From NCBI GenBank assembly GCA_951640195.1, contig OX621165.1, positions 1,612,001 to 1,676,000 on the forward strand: DNA of 64,000 nt, written 5' to 3'. Source of the stretch: Porpolomopsis calyptriformis (taxonomy: Eukaryota; Basidiomycota; Agaricomycetes; Agaricales; Hygrophoraceae). Positions within the stretch are counted from its first letter, which is position 1. The number at the start of each line of letters is the position of its first letter. Positions 40,626 through 52,232 of this stretch are shown piece by piece. Under the pieces are notes generated by a model. The model was given only the letters and a program-made list of their open reading frames with translations. It was not told where the DNA came from and searched no databases. Made by a program: the position numbers and the translations under genes.

Positions 40626-43230
40626 TTAACAACACAAAACGCACTCGAACGCTGCGTCTATGCACGATTTGACCTCCTTATAGTCCACAACGAGACAGCT
40701 CTGCTCATCCCTTGAGACAAGCATGATCCGCTCGTCTGTGCCAGCATCGAGCTGGGGTAGAGAGTGAAGATGACGACGCGGTAAGGGTATGATACCGAAA
40801 TACAAATACAAACCTTGTTCAAGCATGTAAGGACGTGCGAAAGGTTGACGACCGGGTTCCCATTCTCATCGACCTGATGGAAGACGTAGTCACGGAAGAG
40901 TTTGATGATGTATCTGTCACCGGTCTCCGACCAACGCGGTTCATGCGCGAATCTGAAATATGGTAAATACAGCATATGTCTCAAGAGAATGATCACATAC
41001 TCGGGCCGCTCGTTTATGAAACCAAATTTACACAACAGCCGTACCAGACGTGCATTTTCCAATTCACCCATGAGTTCTCCTTCCAGCCGGTCGATGGCTC
41101 TGTGGTCACGATTGTAAGTATTCTGATCATTGAGGGTTGGGGAATGACGATCGGCGTGACACACATTTGACCTTCGTCCAACTCTGTCGAAACCCTGCCG
41201 CGAATCAATTCGAAGACTTGACCGATGTTCTAGACAAGACATTAGATCTATCTGCAGATGAAGTCCAAGTATTTATTAGACCTTGTGTCCACGCTCCGCC
41301 ATGAGGAAATGGATGAGATTCTGGAGGTCAGCAGAATACTGTCTGTTGAGACTCTCCAAAGCCGTCTGCGGATTGTTTGTCACAGCAGCATCACTGCAAC
41401 ATAACGCGAAGATAAGACGGCCGAACATCGATAAGTCTTCTTGTTGCAGCAAAGAGATATCTTGTCGTGTGTCGTACAGAAGCACGTCGATGATCCCACA
41501 AGAACTGATGCGAATTCTGGATGGAGATGGTTAATCGCGACGGGGAAGGAAATTCCTGTAACCTTCACCTGTTCTTGCCCGTTAACAGGACTTTGGTCAC
41601 GTCAATCATTCGGACCGCTTGCCCCACTTCATGGACAGCCTTGATTGCATTGGCGATTTGCACAACATACGACCAGATTGTACGTTCAGGTACTACACTG
41701 GATCGTGATTGAAATCTACCCTGGTGGAAGATGGGAGGTTTTCTGTTGATATGCACGTCGAAAAGGCTTTGGGCGTTCGGGTGATAATCGTAGGCAACAA
41801 CAAGGGCTGAGGGGGGATGGTCAGGCACGGAACATGATAAAGCGAAAAATGCATATACAGTTATCATTAAATGCACGGGTCGTGAATGCTTCCTTTAGAT
41901 GGACGATATTCGGTTGGAGGATTTTAGACCAAGTGTCGATCGAACCAAATGCTGATTGGTGCATCAATCGATAATCTATCCATTCCCCCTCCTGTCAGAT
42001 CATTGTACAGGTCAAGTTAAATCACAAGGCATACTCTCAATGCGACGCAAAGCATAGGCCAGACCATCTTTTGAATTTGTCGCACGATAGACCGTAGAGT
42101 GCCAGTTGAAGAACTTGCGCCTCTCACCGCTGGATTTTTCAAGTGGAACAAGAGTGTGGTAACCTTGGAGGTCATCGGGAAGGTTGAGGCCTTGCAGAGG
42201 AGCTTTACGGGTGGCTTCGGAACGGGCCAGCAGCTCCTCACGCACGGAGTCTGAGAGAAAGTGGGTGCGGGAGAAATCGGATGGGATGGGAAGTGTGTAC
42301 AGGTGGTAATTTAACTGGATGTGAGGTATATATGAAAAGTACAGAAGGGGCTTTGGAAGTGTAACCTCACAGGCTGGCGAGTGAATGTTGGTTGCGCGGA
42401 GTAAAATCTGCCTAAGGTGTTTGAGTCATACTCGGATTGGTAAAGCCTTTGCGGGTCTGAATCGAGATTGTAATATCTTGGGTCAAGCTATGCACGGGAC
42501 ATGTGTTAGCCAGATCGTTTATCCATGGACAAATCAGTGACTCACCCCCTGCGTCTCACCGTTGGACGTGGGAAAGTCATAAGTTTCATAGGTTTCATGT
42601 TCTTGATACTCAGACGATGGAGGGGAAGGGCTGCATATAATGAAATATGTGCCTGGAGTTGGATATTAACAGCTTACGATGTCATAGATGATTGGCGGGA
42701 GATGGGAAAATGTGGAGAGGTTGTTTGGTTAGATCCTGTTGAAGAGGCGGTTCTTGGAACGAAAACAGGGGCGTTAACTGCCTGGGCGGGAAGAGAAGAG
42801 GCTGCTGGAGACTCTGATTGAGACCTAAGCGATCGTCAAAAAAGTGTGACGGGAAGCAAGAAAAATGCCATACACAGGTTGTCCAGCATCTTGTGTCTGG
42901 AAAGTTATAGCAGGGGTAACACAGAGCGAACGAGAAAGGGCTTACTGGCGGGTGGTAATAAATGCAACCCTTGTCTTGAAATTTACACGATCTTTCAGCC
43001 CGAGTTTAGAGCAGTGTTAATACGAGCATTAATGGCATACCCGTATATCATTATATTCCTACACTGACGCTGCACAACATCTACGAAGGGTCATGTCACT
43101 GATATGTGAGAGGGTGCACGATGTGAAACCGACCCTTCCGAGGTGGTTGCTTGGCTTGCTCATCTTGTTGTGCGGGGCTAACAATTTTTACAGCTGCAGA
43201 AGAAGAAGGAGGCCTGGAAAAGAAAGCCAT
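40626..43230 (-). CDS. PAN3: PAN3, regulatory subunit of the PAN2-PAN3 deadenylase
   Basis: I place the start at the ATG at 43230 ([20 protein letters not shown]); this first exon is short. An intron leads to CRNIMIYG and, after another intron (phase inside Gly), [15 protein letters not shown], the CCCH zinc finger. A disordered part with the PAM2 region follows. The pseudokinase exon reads [12 protein letters not shown] and [20 protein letters not shown]. The C-terminal knob and coiled coil read [79 protein letters not shown] and [22 protein letters not shown]3 dimerises, binds ATP and poly(A)-binding protein, and recruits the PAN2 nuclease for initial mRNA poly(A) trimming in the cytoplasm. 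Confidence 0.93.
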
Positions 43231-43800
43231 AGGAAGAACTGAAGAGTGAATACGAATGAGGGCTGCCCGAGGCTGCCTTTGTCCGTCGAAACTTGCAAAT
43301 CCATATTTGGGATGCCGTCACTACAAATAGGAGCAATCAAACGCAAACAATTGCAAATATGCGAAGGCTAAATTCGGGCGATCCTCCTGGTGGTGGTGCT
43401 CTTTCTCGACCATTAATATGCTTAGTTAGGCGACAAGAAACGACGAGCGAAAGCCCAGAGATGGGAGCAGAGGGACGCCAGTGCATACAAACCAAGTGAC
43501 CAGATTCCGAATGGGCTTGTAATGAACGGACAGAAAATCGCCGTTGAACGCCCAGCGGTTGCCAAACCTTCTGTGCTCGCAAAGATCCTTCGCAAAAACG
43601 ATTCATTGTGTGTGACCACAGCCAACGACGGCCAACAATACATGTGAGACTTGTCGGTAAACTCCGGTCGAGTGTGCTATATTTGGTCCAGGCGCATTCC
43701 GACTCCAAGTGCTTAAACATCGGCCTTACCATCAGCCTCTCTAATACCTCATTGCAAGTTCTCATCGCTGGCTACGACTTCAGCCTCGCGGAAGCTACAC
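43231..43800. promoter_or_regulatory. Divergent intergenic region of PAN3 and the Cid1-like gene
   Basis: 570 bases between divergent start codons of two poly(A)-related genes. No clear TATA box. Pyrimidine-rich tracts and tandem Ala/Cys-free short frames only. No gene seen. Confidence 0.5.
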
Positions 43801-46800
43801 ATGACATCCTATGCTCAGACACAGACCGCGCAACCCTACACCCAATCTACCCAACCATCCCACCGGAGACATATATCCAAACAGCGATTCGTAGTTGATC
43901 TCTCACAATGCTTATTCGACTTCGTGATCCAACTGTTGCCCACAGCGGACGAGATGGCGGTCAAAGAGGATGTCCGGAAACTATTGGAGAGGCTGATCCG
44001 AACGATTGAACCTGAGAGTCGACTGTTATCTTTCGGGAGTACTGGGAACGGTTTTGCTCTACGAAACTCGGGTCAGCGTCAATGATTCGCGTCGTCTTCG
44101 CCCGTTGAATTCATAATTAGATATGGACTTGTGTTGTCTGATAAACTCACACGAACGTCTCTCTGCTACTGACCTTGTTACCATGCTCGGAGACTTGCTT
44201 ACACGCGGTGCGGGCTCACTCTCTTCATACTTCGCGTCTTTCTGAGACTTCAGTTATAGAAACCAAATTCCATGTCAAGCCTCTACCCCATGCACGAATA
44301 CCTATCGTAAAACTATCTCTTGATCCATCGCCTGGCCTCCCCTTTGCAATTGCGTGTGACATTGGCTTCGAAAATAGGCTTGCTTTAGAAAATACGCGTC
44401 TCCTCATGTGCTATGCTATGGTCGACCCAACTCGGGTCCGCACCCTGGTTCTTTTCCGTAAGTGCTTCCATTCGGTGCCTGGATCCACTCGTTCACGCGA
44501 GTCACTCCTTTCTCCTGTCGTTAGTCAAGGTGTGGAGCAAGAGTCGGTGCGTGTCTCGTTCACTATCCTTCCTGGTGTGACGCTTACAGTTTCCTCATAG
44601 GAAAATCAACGCTCCGTACAAAGGGACCCTCTCGTCGTATGGCTATGTTCTGCTTGTGATATATTTTCTGGTGCACGTAAAGAACCCGCCGGTCCTTCCC
44701 AACCTTCAACAGATGCCACCCCTGCGCCCAATATCGAAAGTATGCTTACTTAGTCTTTTTTTTTTTTTTGATATTTACATTGAACCATTCATGCTTTAGG
44801 AGGATACGCATTTGAGTGGATACAACATTTGGTCATTGCCTTTTATTCTTATCATCAATCTATGCTTACACTCGCCAAATATTAGGTTTTTCGATGACAT
44901 CGAACTTTTACGGCAACGATGGCAATCTTCGAACACGGAAAGTGTTGCGGAGTTGTAAGTGACTCAACCATAAGACAGTTCCGCCGCTGTATTCATCACA
45001 CCTTCTTTCAGACTAATCGACTTTTTTCGATATTTTTCCCGTGATTTTCCGTACAATAATGGAGTTGCATCTATCAGGGCGGGGCTCTTGAAGAAAGCCA
45101 GCAAAGGTTGGCAGAATGACGTAGGTTTCCTTCCCTATTCGAGAAAAATAACTTCTCATGATGAGCTAGCTTTCAGCTGCGAAGATCAACGATTCGCGAG
45201 AACGGAATCGGTTCTGCATCGAGGTAGGCTTGGTCCCCTCTTCTCGCACTTCGAAAGTAAACGCCTTGTCATAGGATCCATTTGAAACCGACTTCAACGT
45301 TGCAAGGTGTGTGACAAAAGAAGGCCTGTACGCTGTGAATTGTCCTCCCATTCCTTGTGTCCTACTTTTCATTGATCGTCTTCCTACAGATTCGTGGGGA
45401 ATTCATGCGCGCTTCAAGGATTCTTTCCACTCGTCCAGATCGCGCTATCATTGCTCTTGCACAACTCTGCGAAGAGCAAAAGGATGATCGAAATCTAGTT
45501 TCCTCGCCTCCTCAGGTTCCCCCTCGGCTGCCGCCTCTCCCTCCTCAGGCCCCGTATACAGTAGGTGGCTTCTCTATCAGGCCGAAGGGCACTGTCTCGG
45601 AAGGCCTATCGTCGCCAACAACGTTTTCCGAGCCCAATTCCCGCAATCCTTCCGTCAAGCAGGTTCCCATTCCACCACCACCTGAGCACATGGCAGCTAA
45701 GCGGAGCAAATGGACAAGTCCACCCCCTCCTGAAGCTCCATCTCAAGATCATACCATGTTTGAGAACCAACTTGGAATAGGACTGGAGCTGGCCACGGCG
45801 CCAACCGATGCACGGGAAATCGAGGTGGCATCCAATTCATCATCTAGCAACAGTGAAGTTTTCAGCGACGAAGAACATCCTTCTGAGGGTGGCGAATCAG
45901 ATGATGTACTTTCGGTCCAATCATTCACAGAGGGAACCAACAATAGTCCCACCGCACCCCTACGTTCTTTATGGGTGCATTCACCGGAGTCAAGTATTCG
46001 AATAGACCCAATTCCGTCCAATTTGATGACGGAGAACACAACTCGGATAAGCAACAGAGGACGGTTATCGGCACGCCTTCTTGAAAAATCGAGTGACCAT
46101 GTGCATCCTCTGCACGCTAGACTCACTCCCTCGCTATCAAAAGGAGAGGCTTCACGACGCTCCATATCTGGCCCTCCCCGCATGCTGAGCGGGTTCAATC
46201 GACCTTCAGATATCTCAGTCGCTTTTTCTCCTACCTTACCAGATTCTCCGGTTAGCCCTCAAGTTTTAGAACCAGCCACTGTGTTCTACCAGACGGCCGC
46301 CATAGGATCACCCAGTCCATCTATTTTGTATCCTCTTCGTGGACCACATTTACCTCTCCCTCCGCACTTTGAAGAACACCAGAGCCATCCTTCTTCGCCG
46401 CACGAAACCTACCCACCCAACCATCAACCCCCGAACCCTCGTATTTTGGACCTCACGGAAGCTGCCCCCAGTCGGTCGGGCGGTCCCAGTACCCCCACAC
46501 CAGTGTCTTATCCTCGTTCGTCACATTCTCATTCGCAATCCACATCTACGATCACTGCACCCACGCCTCCACCAATCATGTCTGGATTCGCACATGTGGT
46601 GGATGATTTACCATCGACATTCAAAGAAGAATCTACACCACCCTCTCCTCCACTGATATTATCTGAACCATGCCCTCCTGTTGTTCAGAAAAGCGGCTCG
46701 ACTTCTCCGCCTACGTCAGCATCGAACGGCAGCGATTCGCCCACCCCCTCTACCGGTTATGCAACTCCTTTATCACCGCCACCATCACCTCTACCAGTTT

Positions 46801-46931
46801 TGCCAGGCTCGAAAGACCTCAATGATTCATGTGCAACTTTGCAATGTGATGGTGACCTTTCGGAGTTACTACCACCGCTTTCTTTGCTTCCTGTCGCAGT
46901 TAATGACGATAATCATGACACCGACACCTAG
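43801..46931 (+). CDS. Cid1-type terminal nucleotidyltransferase (non-canonical poly(A)/poly(U) polymerase)
   Basis: The ATG at 43801 opens MTSYAQTQTAQPYTQS. The catalytic domain follows: helical DVRKLLERLIRTIEPESRLL, then FGSTGNGFALRNSDMDLCCL, the GS signature with the two catalytic Asp residues (DMD) formed across an intron. A third acidic residue lies in PFAIACDIGFENRLALENTR. The nucleotide-recognition region reads INAPYKGTLSSYGYVLLVIY. The PAP/25A-associated domain has TESVAELLIDFFRYFSRDFP and an N-terminal NNGVASIRAG segment. After it comes a long disordered tail (45480-46931), rich in Pro and Ser. Cid1/TUT enzymes add A or U to RNA 3' ends, driving decay or stabilisation. A long T-run lies in an intron (about 44757-44771). 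Which base is added cannot be told from sequence alone. Confidence 0.88.
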
Positions 46932-47720
46932 GCATAGGGATCGTATACTAGAAAGCGTGGGCGTCTCACCCAGAAGTGGCTGCTAGCCACACCAAACCAG
47001 AAGACTGCATTTTTCTCTCGCATGCGTCCTTGATTTCACATATCACTTCAATTTCCCTCTACATCGATCGTCACGCATTTCCCTAGAACAGTCTCGCTGC
47101 TGTGCTTAGTCGTTGGATCTCATGTAACAATGTAACCATATTCTCAAACCCAGACATCATGCTGTAAGCGCTATTCTTGGGCCTCATCGCCCGTCGACCG
47201 GAGGAAAGTCTTCTACTCAAAGTAAAAATCCTGGAAATTCGGTTCTCGTCCGTTGGCCTTGATGGGGTCGCCTTGCCGGAGGTATTATATTATTTGGGCT
47301 TCATTGCTTCCTGCGTTCCCTCAGCAGCACTCAGATTGTCGCATGTCCCAGGGGGCTCTCATCGCCCAAAGGTTTCGCCATCTGCCGCCACACGACTTGG
47401 ATTCTGTTTGATATGGTGCCGTCTTCCTCGCGTGCCTCTGAGATGACGAGCGATTCCCGCAGTGCTACACTCTAAGTGGACTTGGAGGACATTAGTAATA
47501 AAGGTTGAGAGAAATAAGATTGGATGAACAAAAGATGACACGATAATGAGGGGGGAAACTACTAAGACGATGGTATTGCTTACTTATGTCAAAGAAATCT
47601 GCCAGTGCAAGTAATGAATGTTCGATCATGGATGCAGCCTCAGGTGTGCCCAAAAGGGAGAGTAGGGCAGTCGGAGAGGATTGTGAGATAGTAGACAGTT
47701 ACAGCTGAGCAAATCAAAAA
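46932..47720. other. Intergenic region, convergent 3' ends
   Basis: 789 bases between the Cid1-like stop and the LSm7 stop. No gene seen; the one 89-codon open frame (47177-47446) has no recognisable family. The 5' part is likely 3' UTR of the nucleotidyltransferase. Confidence 0.5.
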
Positions 47721-48248
47721 CTACACTAGAGTCGCAAAGGGATTCGCGATCTCCTCCAGCCCATCTACAGGGCTCAGCAGTGTGATGGTAGGGCCTCGGA
47801 GGACAGCAAGGCCCAAGGAACGCACATGCTGTTTTGGGTCTGGAAGAACAACTGTCAGCTCCGCGAAGGGGGGTAATGGTGCTGTTGTGCGAACCAAGAA
47901 TTTCTTCTTCAACTTCGTCGAGCACTAGATTCAACAGTTGATCATATCCTTTCAAAACGCCAGTCACTGAGGAAAGCATTCAACTAGGTGACTGGGAAAT
48001 TTGGAGACGGTTATCATACCTTCCCTCCCACCCGTAAACTTCACCCGGATCCTTTCATTCACATACTTTGAGAGATCAAGGATGGCCTCCCTTTTTGGTT
48101 TGTCCATCGTTGGCTGAGGTCCTTGAGGACCGCCATGGCGCCCTTTGAAGGCACCTCCTGCGCCTCGAGAACCCCTAGATGAGCCACGGCCCTATTCATT
48201 GTTAATACTCGAGGAAGACGGCTGGATAAGACGAACCCGATCTGCCAT
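47721..48248 (-). CDS. LSM7: U6 snRNA-associated Sm-like protein LSm7
   Basis: The start ATG at 48248 begins a 12-base coding exon (MADR). A 45-base intron (48236-48192) with a TATTAAC-type branch site follows, and then the RGG-like N-terminus GRGSSRGSRGAGGAFKGRHG. The Sm1 motif is LDLSKYVNERIRVKFTGGRE followed by VTGVLKGYDQLLNLVLDE. The Sm2 motif reads LGLAVLRGPTITLLSPVDG. The protein ends NPFATLV. LSm7 is part of the LSm1-7 ring (cytoplasmic mRNA decapping and decay) and the LSm2-8 ring (nuclear U6 snRNA). The gene is divergent from importin beta-1, with 287 bases between start codons. Confidence 0.92.
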
Positions 48249-48535
48249 CCTGTGGACTCTCAGTTGGCTGAGAAACCTGTTTAGATTGACGATTAGCTGC
48301 CAGAAAGCGGCAAAGAGAGCTGCGAGGACTGGTTTAGATCTTGTTGAATGTTTTTTACCAGCTTTGGCTCAAAAACTCCGCCACTGGCTCCTTGTGAATC
48401 CTCATCAACCTCATTTTCCTGGTTCAAGTTTCTGATTTTATTCTTTGTCTCTTCAACCACGACGTTCTCGCTATCCTACCCTAAAATCTCTAAAGTCAAT
48501 TCACACTACAACCTCGCCCTTCTCTCAATTACAAA

Positions 48536-51500
48536 ATGAATGCCAGCGCTTTGCTTGCAAATACCCTATCTCCTGGTCAGTAGGCCACTTTATTTTTCGC
48601 GTCATCTGTCTCCCTCGCAGCTCACACAACTGTCTCTTGTTACCATCAGACACAAATACGCGTCAGAATGCCGCTCAAAAACTCGAGCAAGCATCCAGGG
48701 AGAACTATGTGAGCTCTCCGCCCATCAACATCCTTAAGACATATATTCATCGTCCGCAATAATGTTGACCGTCCGTCTACTAGCCAGAGTACATGCTCAT
48801 GCTATCGTCAGAGTTAATGAATGAGGTTTCACCGTTGCATGTACGAAACGCAGCAGGTCTTGCCCTGAAGAACGCCTTGACCGCTCGCGTAAGTCACCTA
48901 GTCCTTCAAGCCCTATGTTCGCTCATTTTTGGAATTTCAGGAGAGTGCTCGGCAGATGGAACTTGCAAATAGATGGTTGGCTCTAGATATCGGCTCGAGG
49001 GGGAAAATCAAACAGGATGCTCTTCTCACTCTAGGCTCAGTTTCTGGCAAGGCTGGTTCTTTCGCATCCCAAGTTGTCGCCGCCATCGCCGCCGTAGAGT
49101 TACCACAGGGTCAATGGCCCGAGTTGATCGAACTTCTGTTAGGCTTTGTGAACGATCCCTCCAACACGAATTTGAAAGTTGCTACTCTTCAGGCTATCGG
49201 CTTTATCTGTGAATCGATAGTATGTATTCCCTCGTTTCTAATTCGATCTCTGAAATCTGACCTCAGTCATCTAGAAACCTGAGATTCTGAGCTTGCGTTC
49301 AAACGAAATTCTCACGGCCGTTATCCACGGTGCACGCAAAGAAGAGCCTTCATCAGAGGTTCAGTTGGCTGCCGTTCATGCATTACTCAATTCGCTAGAG
49401 TTTGTTCGCGACAACTTTGATCGTGAGGTGGGTTAACCTGGTCTATCCGTGCTAAACGCCGTGGTCAACGACTCTTATGACAGGGTGAACGAAATTACAT
49501 AATGCAAGTGATATGCGAGGCTACCCAAAATCAAAATGTCAATGTTCAGGTTGGCGCCTTTGAGTGTTTAGTACGCATAATGAGTTTGTATTACGACAAG
49601 ATGGCCTTTTACATGGAACAAGCACTGTTTGGTGTAAGTCCTCGACCTATTCATTTGACCGCTGTCACTGATGTACTTTTAGTTGACGGTCGTGGGAATG
49701 AAGCATACTGAAGAAAGTGTTGCCCTGCAAGCCGTCGAGTTTTGGTCCACAGTATGTGAAGAAGAGATCGACCTGGCTATTGAAGCCCAAGAGGTGCTCA
49801 TGGTGTCTTTCCCTTTGTGCTACCAGTCTCTTACGAACAGTTTTGACAGGCTCAAGAATATGGTGAATCACCAGAGACCGAGTCCAAGTTCTTTGCCAAG
49901 ATTGCTCTTCCGGAGATTATTCCTGTTCTTTTGCAGCTTCTCACGCAACAAGAGGAAGACGCGGAAGAGGACGAATGGAATGTATCCATGGCAGCTGGCA
50001 CATGCCTCGCACTTCTCGCGGGAGCCGTCCAGGATGCTATCGTACCAGCCGTAATCCCTTTCATCGAGGCACACATCAAGTCGCAAGACTGGCATCACCG
50101 AGAAGCTGCGGTAATGACGTTCGGGTCGATCCTTGAAGGCCCTGATCCAACGGTACTCACGCCTTTAGTCAATCAAGCTCTCCCTCTGCTCATCGATATG
50201 ATGACCGACTCAAACGTCCACGTCAAGGACACGACGGCATGGACTCTGGGACGGATCTGTGACTTGTTGATTACCACGATCAAGCCAGACGTGCATCTAC
50301 ACCCACTTATTTCGGCTCTGGTGGGCGGCCTGCAAGATAGCCCCCGAATCATTGCCAACTGCTGTTGGGCATTGATGAATCTGGTCGATCAGCTTGGGAG
50401 CATCTATGAGGATGAGGGGGAACAAGCGCAAAACGGGCCACTATCAATGTACTATGAGGGAGTTGTACAAGCCCTACTTCGTGTTACGGAAAGGTATGTC
50501 ACCATCTGACACTCTGTATTGTCTTGTCCCGATTCCTCGTCGACAGTGCTGGAAACACAGCTAATTTCCGAACTTCTGCGTACGAGGCCATCACCTCATA
50601 TATCACTCAGGCCACGCCAGACACTATCCCTGTCGTCCAAAACACGCTCGTCACTATCCTTCACAGAATGGAACATCTCCTAAACATGCATGTATGTTTC
50701 AAGCTCTCTTTCTTTTCCCGTTTTAATAACACCCTACAGGGCCAAATTCTGGGCACAGATGATCGCAACAACTGGAATGAGTTGCAAAGTAACTTCTGCA
50801 GTGTTGTCATCGTATGCTCTGCCTCCCTTACCTCAAAGAATGTCCACTCATATTATCAATCAGAGTGTGATTCGTAAATTGAACGATGGAATCCAACCAA
50901 TGGCCGACCGCATCATGACACTAATACTTCAGCTCATGCAACTCGCTGGGAAAACATCCACGGTCCTGGAAGACGCATTCCTTGTTGTCGGCTCACTCGC
51001 TTCTGGTAATGGGGTTTCCTGGTCTTCAGTATCCTCCATCTGATGTGGTTGTGCCTAACAGCGCTCGAGCAGCGGTTTTCGCCATATATCCATGCTTTCC
51101 TGCCCTATCTGTACCCTGCACTCAAGGCTCACGAAGACACGCAATTGTGCACTGTAGCTGTGGGCATCATTGGCGATATCTCACGCGCGCTTGGGGAACA
51201 GAGCATGCAATATTCGCATGCATTCATGGGCGTGCTGCTTGAGAATTTGCAGAGCGATGTGCTGAACCGGAATGTAAAGATCTCCATTCTGTCGTGTTTC
51301 GGCGACATTGCGCTTGCGATAGGTGCGGCGTTTGAGCCATATATTGAGACCACGATGGGCGTTCTCAGACAGGCAGGTGCTGTGATGCCGAATCCGGTAG
51401 GACCTTCCCTCTGTGACGAAATGAGATCTCATGTTTGGCATAGCTCGATTACGATCTCATGGATTATGTGGCCCAATTAAGAGAAGGTATTTTTGAAGCG

Positions 51501-51909
51501 TACACCGGAATTGTCACCGGATTCAAAAATACCCCGAAAGGTAAATAGGTTGTCTGGCTTTACAGGCGAGGTTACTAATGGTTGAATATGATCAGTCACC
51601 CTGCTCCTTCCGCATGCGCAGTCGATTCTAGAGCTGATCCAGCGATGCCTGGCTGACGATGAGAGGGCAGACCCGGTGGTGAAGTTATCTTATGGGCTTC
51701 TTGGTGACCTTGCGGACTGCTTCCCAAATGGTGAAATCAAGCAACTCTTGCTGACGGATTGGGTTGCTTCTGAGGTGCGCTCCAAGGCACGCATGTCGGG
51801 CGAGACGAGGAAGGCGATGCGGTGGGCTCGAGAGGTGTGTGCCTTACCGTCGTGCACGTTGCTTGGTATTGAACCGTATTTCCAGATGGTTAAGCAAGCC
51901 ACCGCATAG
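48536..51909 (+). CDS. KAP95: Importin subunit beta-1 (karyopherin beta)
   Basis: The ATG at 48536 opens [13 protein letters not shown], then [20 protein letters not shown] and [18 protein letters not shown], the importin-beta N-terminal domain that binds Ran. HEAT repeats follow through the length, for example [95 protein letters not shown] and [20 protein letters not shown]. The C-terminus has [24 protein letters not shown] sequence and ends in a Lys/Ala-rich tail (MVKQATA). There are about eleven introns. The product carries NLS cargo, usually with importin alpha, through nuclear pores and is released by Ran-GTP. Length fits the family (about 860 residues). Confidence 0.94.
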
Positions 51910-52232
51910 ACTCTGATTCTTTTTGATATCCATTCTCCTTCTACTCTCCTATCCATTTCCATCTCAACGAGAACGATCGCCCTCTCAAGGAGGTACATTT
52001 CAATTGTCTTAGAAGACGGAGTGTTTGGCCGTCTGTCATCATCATCATCTTCGTTTGGTTTCTTAGTTCTCTCATGCCTGTCGCACACATCGCGGTCGTC
52101 TCGTCTCTTTTCCTGTATCGTTTAACGTTCACCGTCAACGCAATAGTCCAATCGTTTATGCTCGATCTCGTACTTAATAGATTCCTTACGGTTTGGATAT
52201 AAGCTCACGTGAATCACCCTTCCTCCTCCGCA
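51910..52232. promoter_or_regulatory. KAP95 3' end and Lon promoter
   Basis: 323 bases between tandem plus-strand genes. Pyrimidine-rich in the first half, likely KAP95 3' UTR. Near the Lon start there is GGATATAAG (52195-52203) and a CACGTG element. No gene seen. Confidence 0.45.
52206..52211. promoter_or_regulatory. CACGTG (E-box) upstream of peroxisomal Lon
   Basis: A palindromic CACGTG 22-27 bases before the Lon ATG at 52233, just after a TATA-like GGATATAAG. The peroxisomal malate dehydrogenase gene has the same hexamer (22302-22307). Confidence 0.4.

Noticed and set aside
44757..44771. Long T-run as a possible terminator or insertion scar
   Set aside because: It lies within an intron of the Cid1-like gene, where pyrimidine tracts and homopolymers are common.
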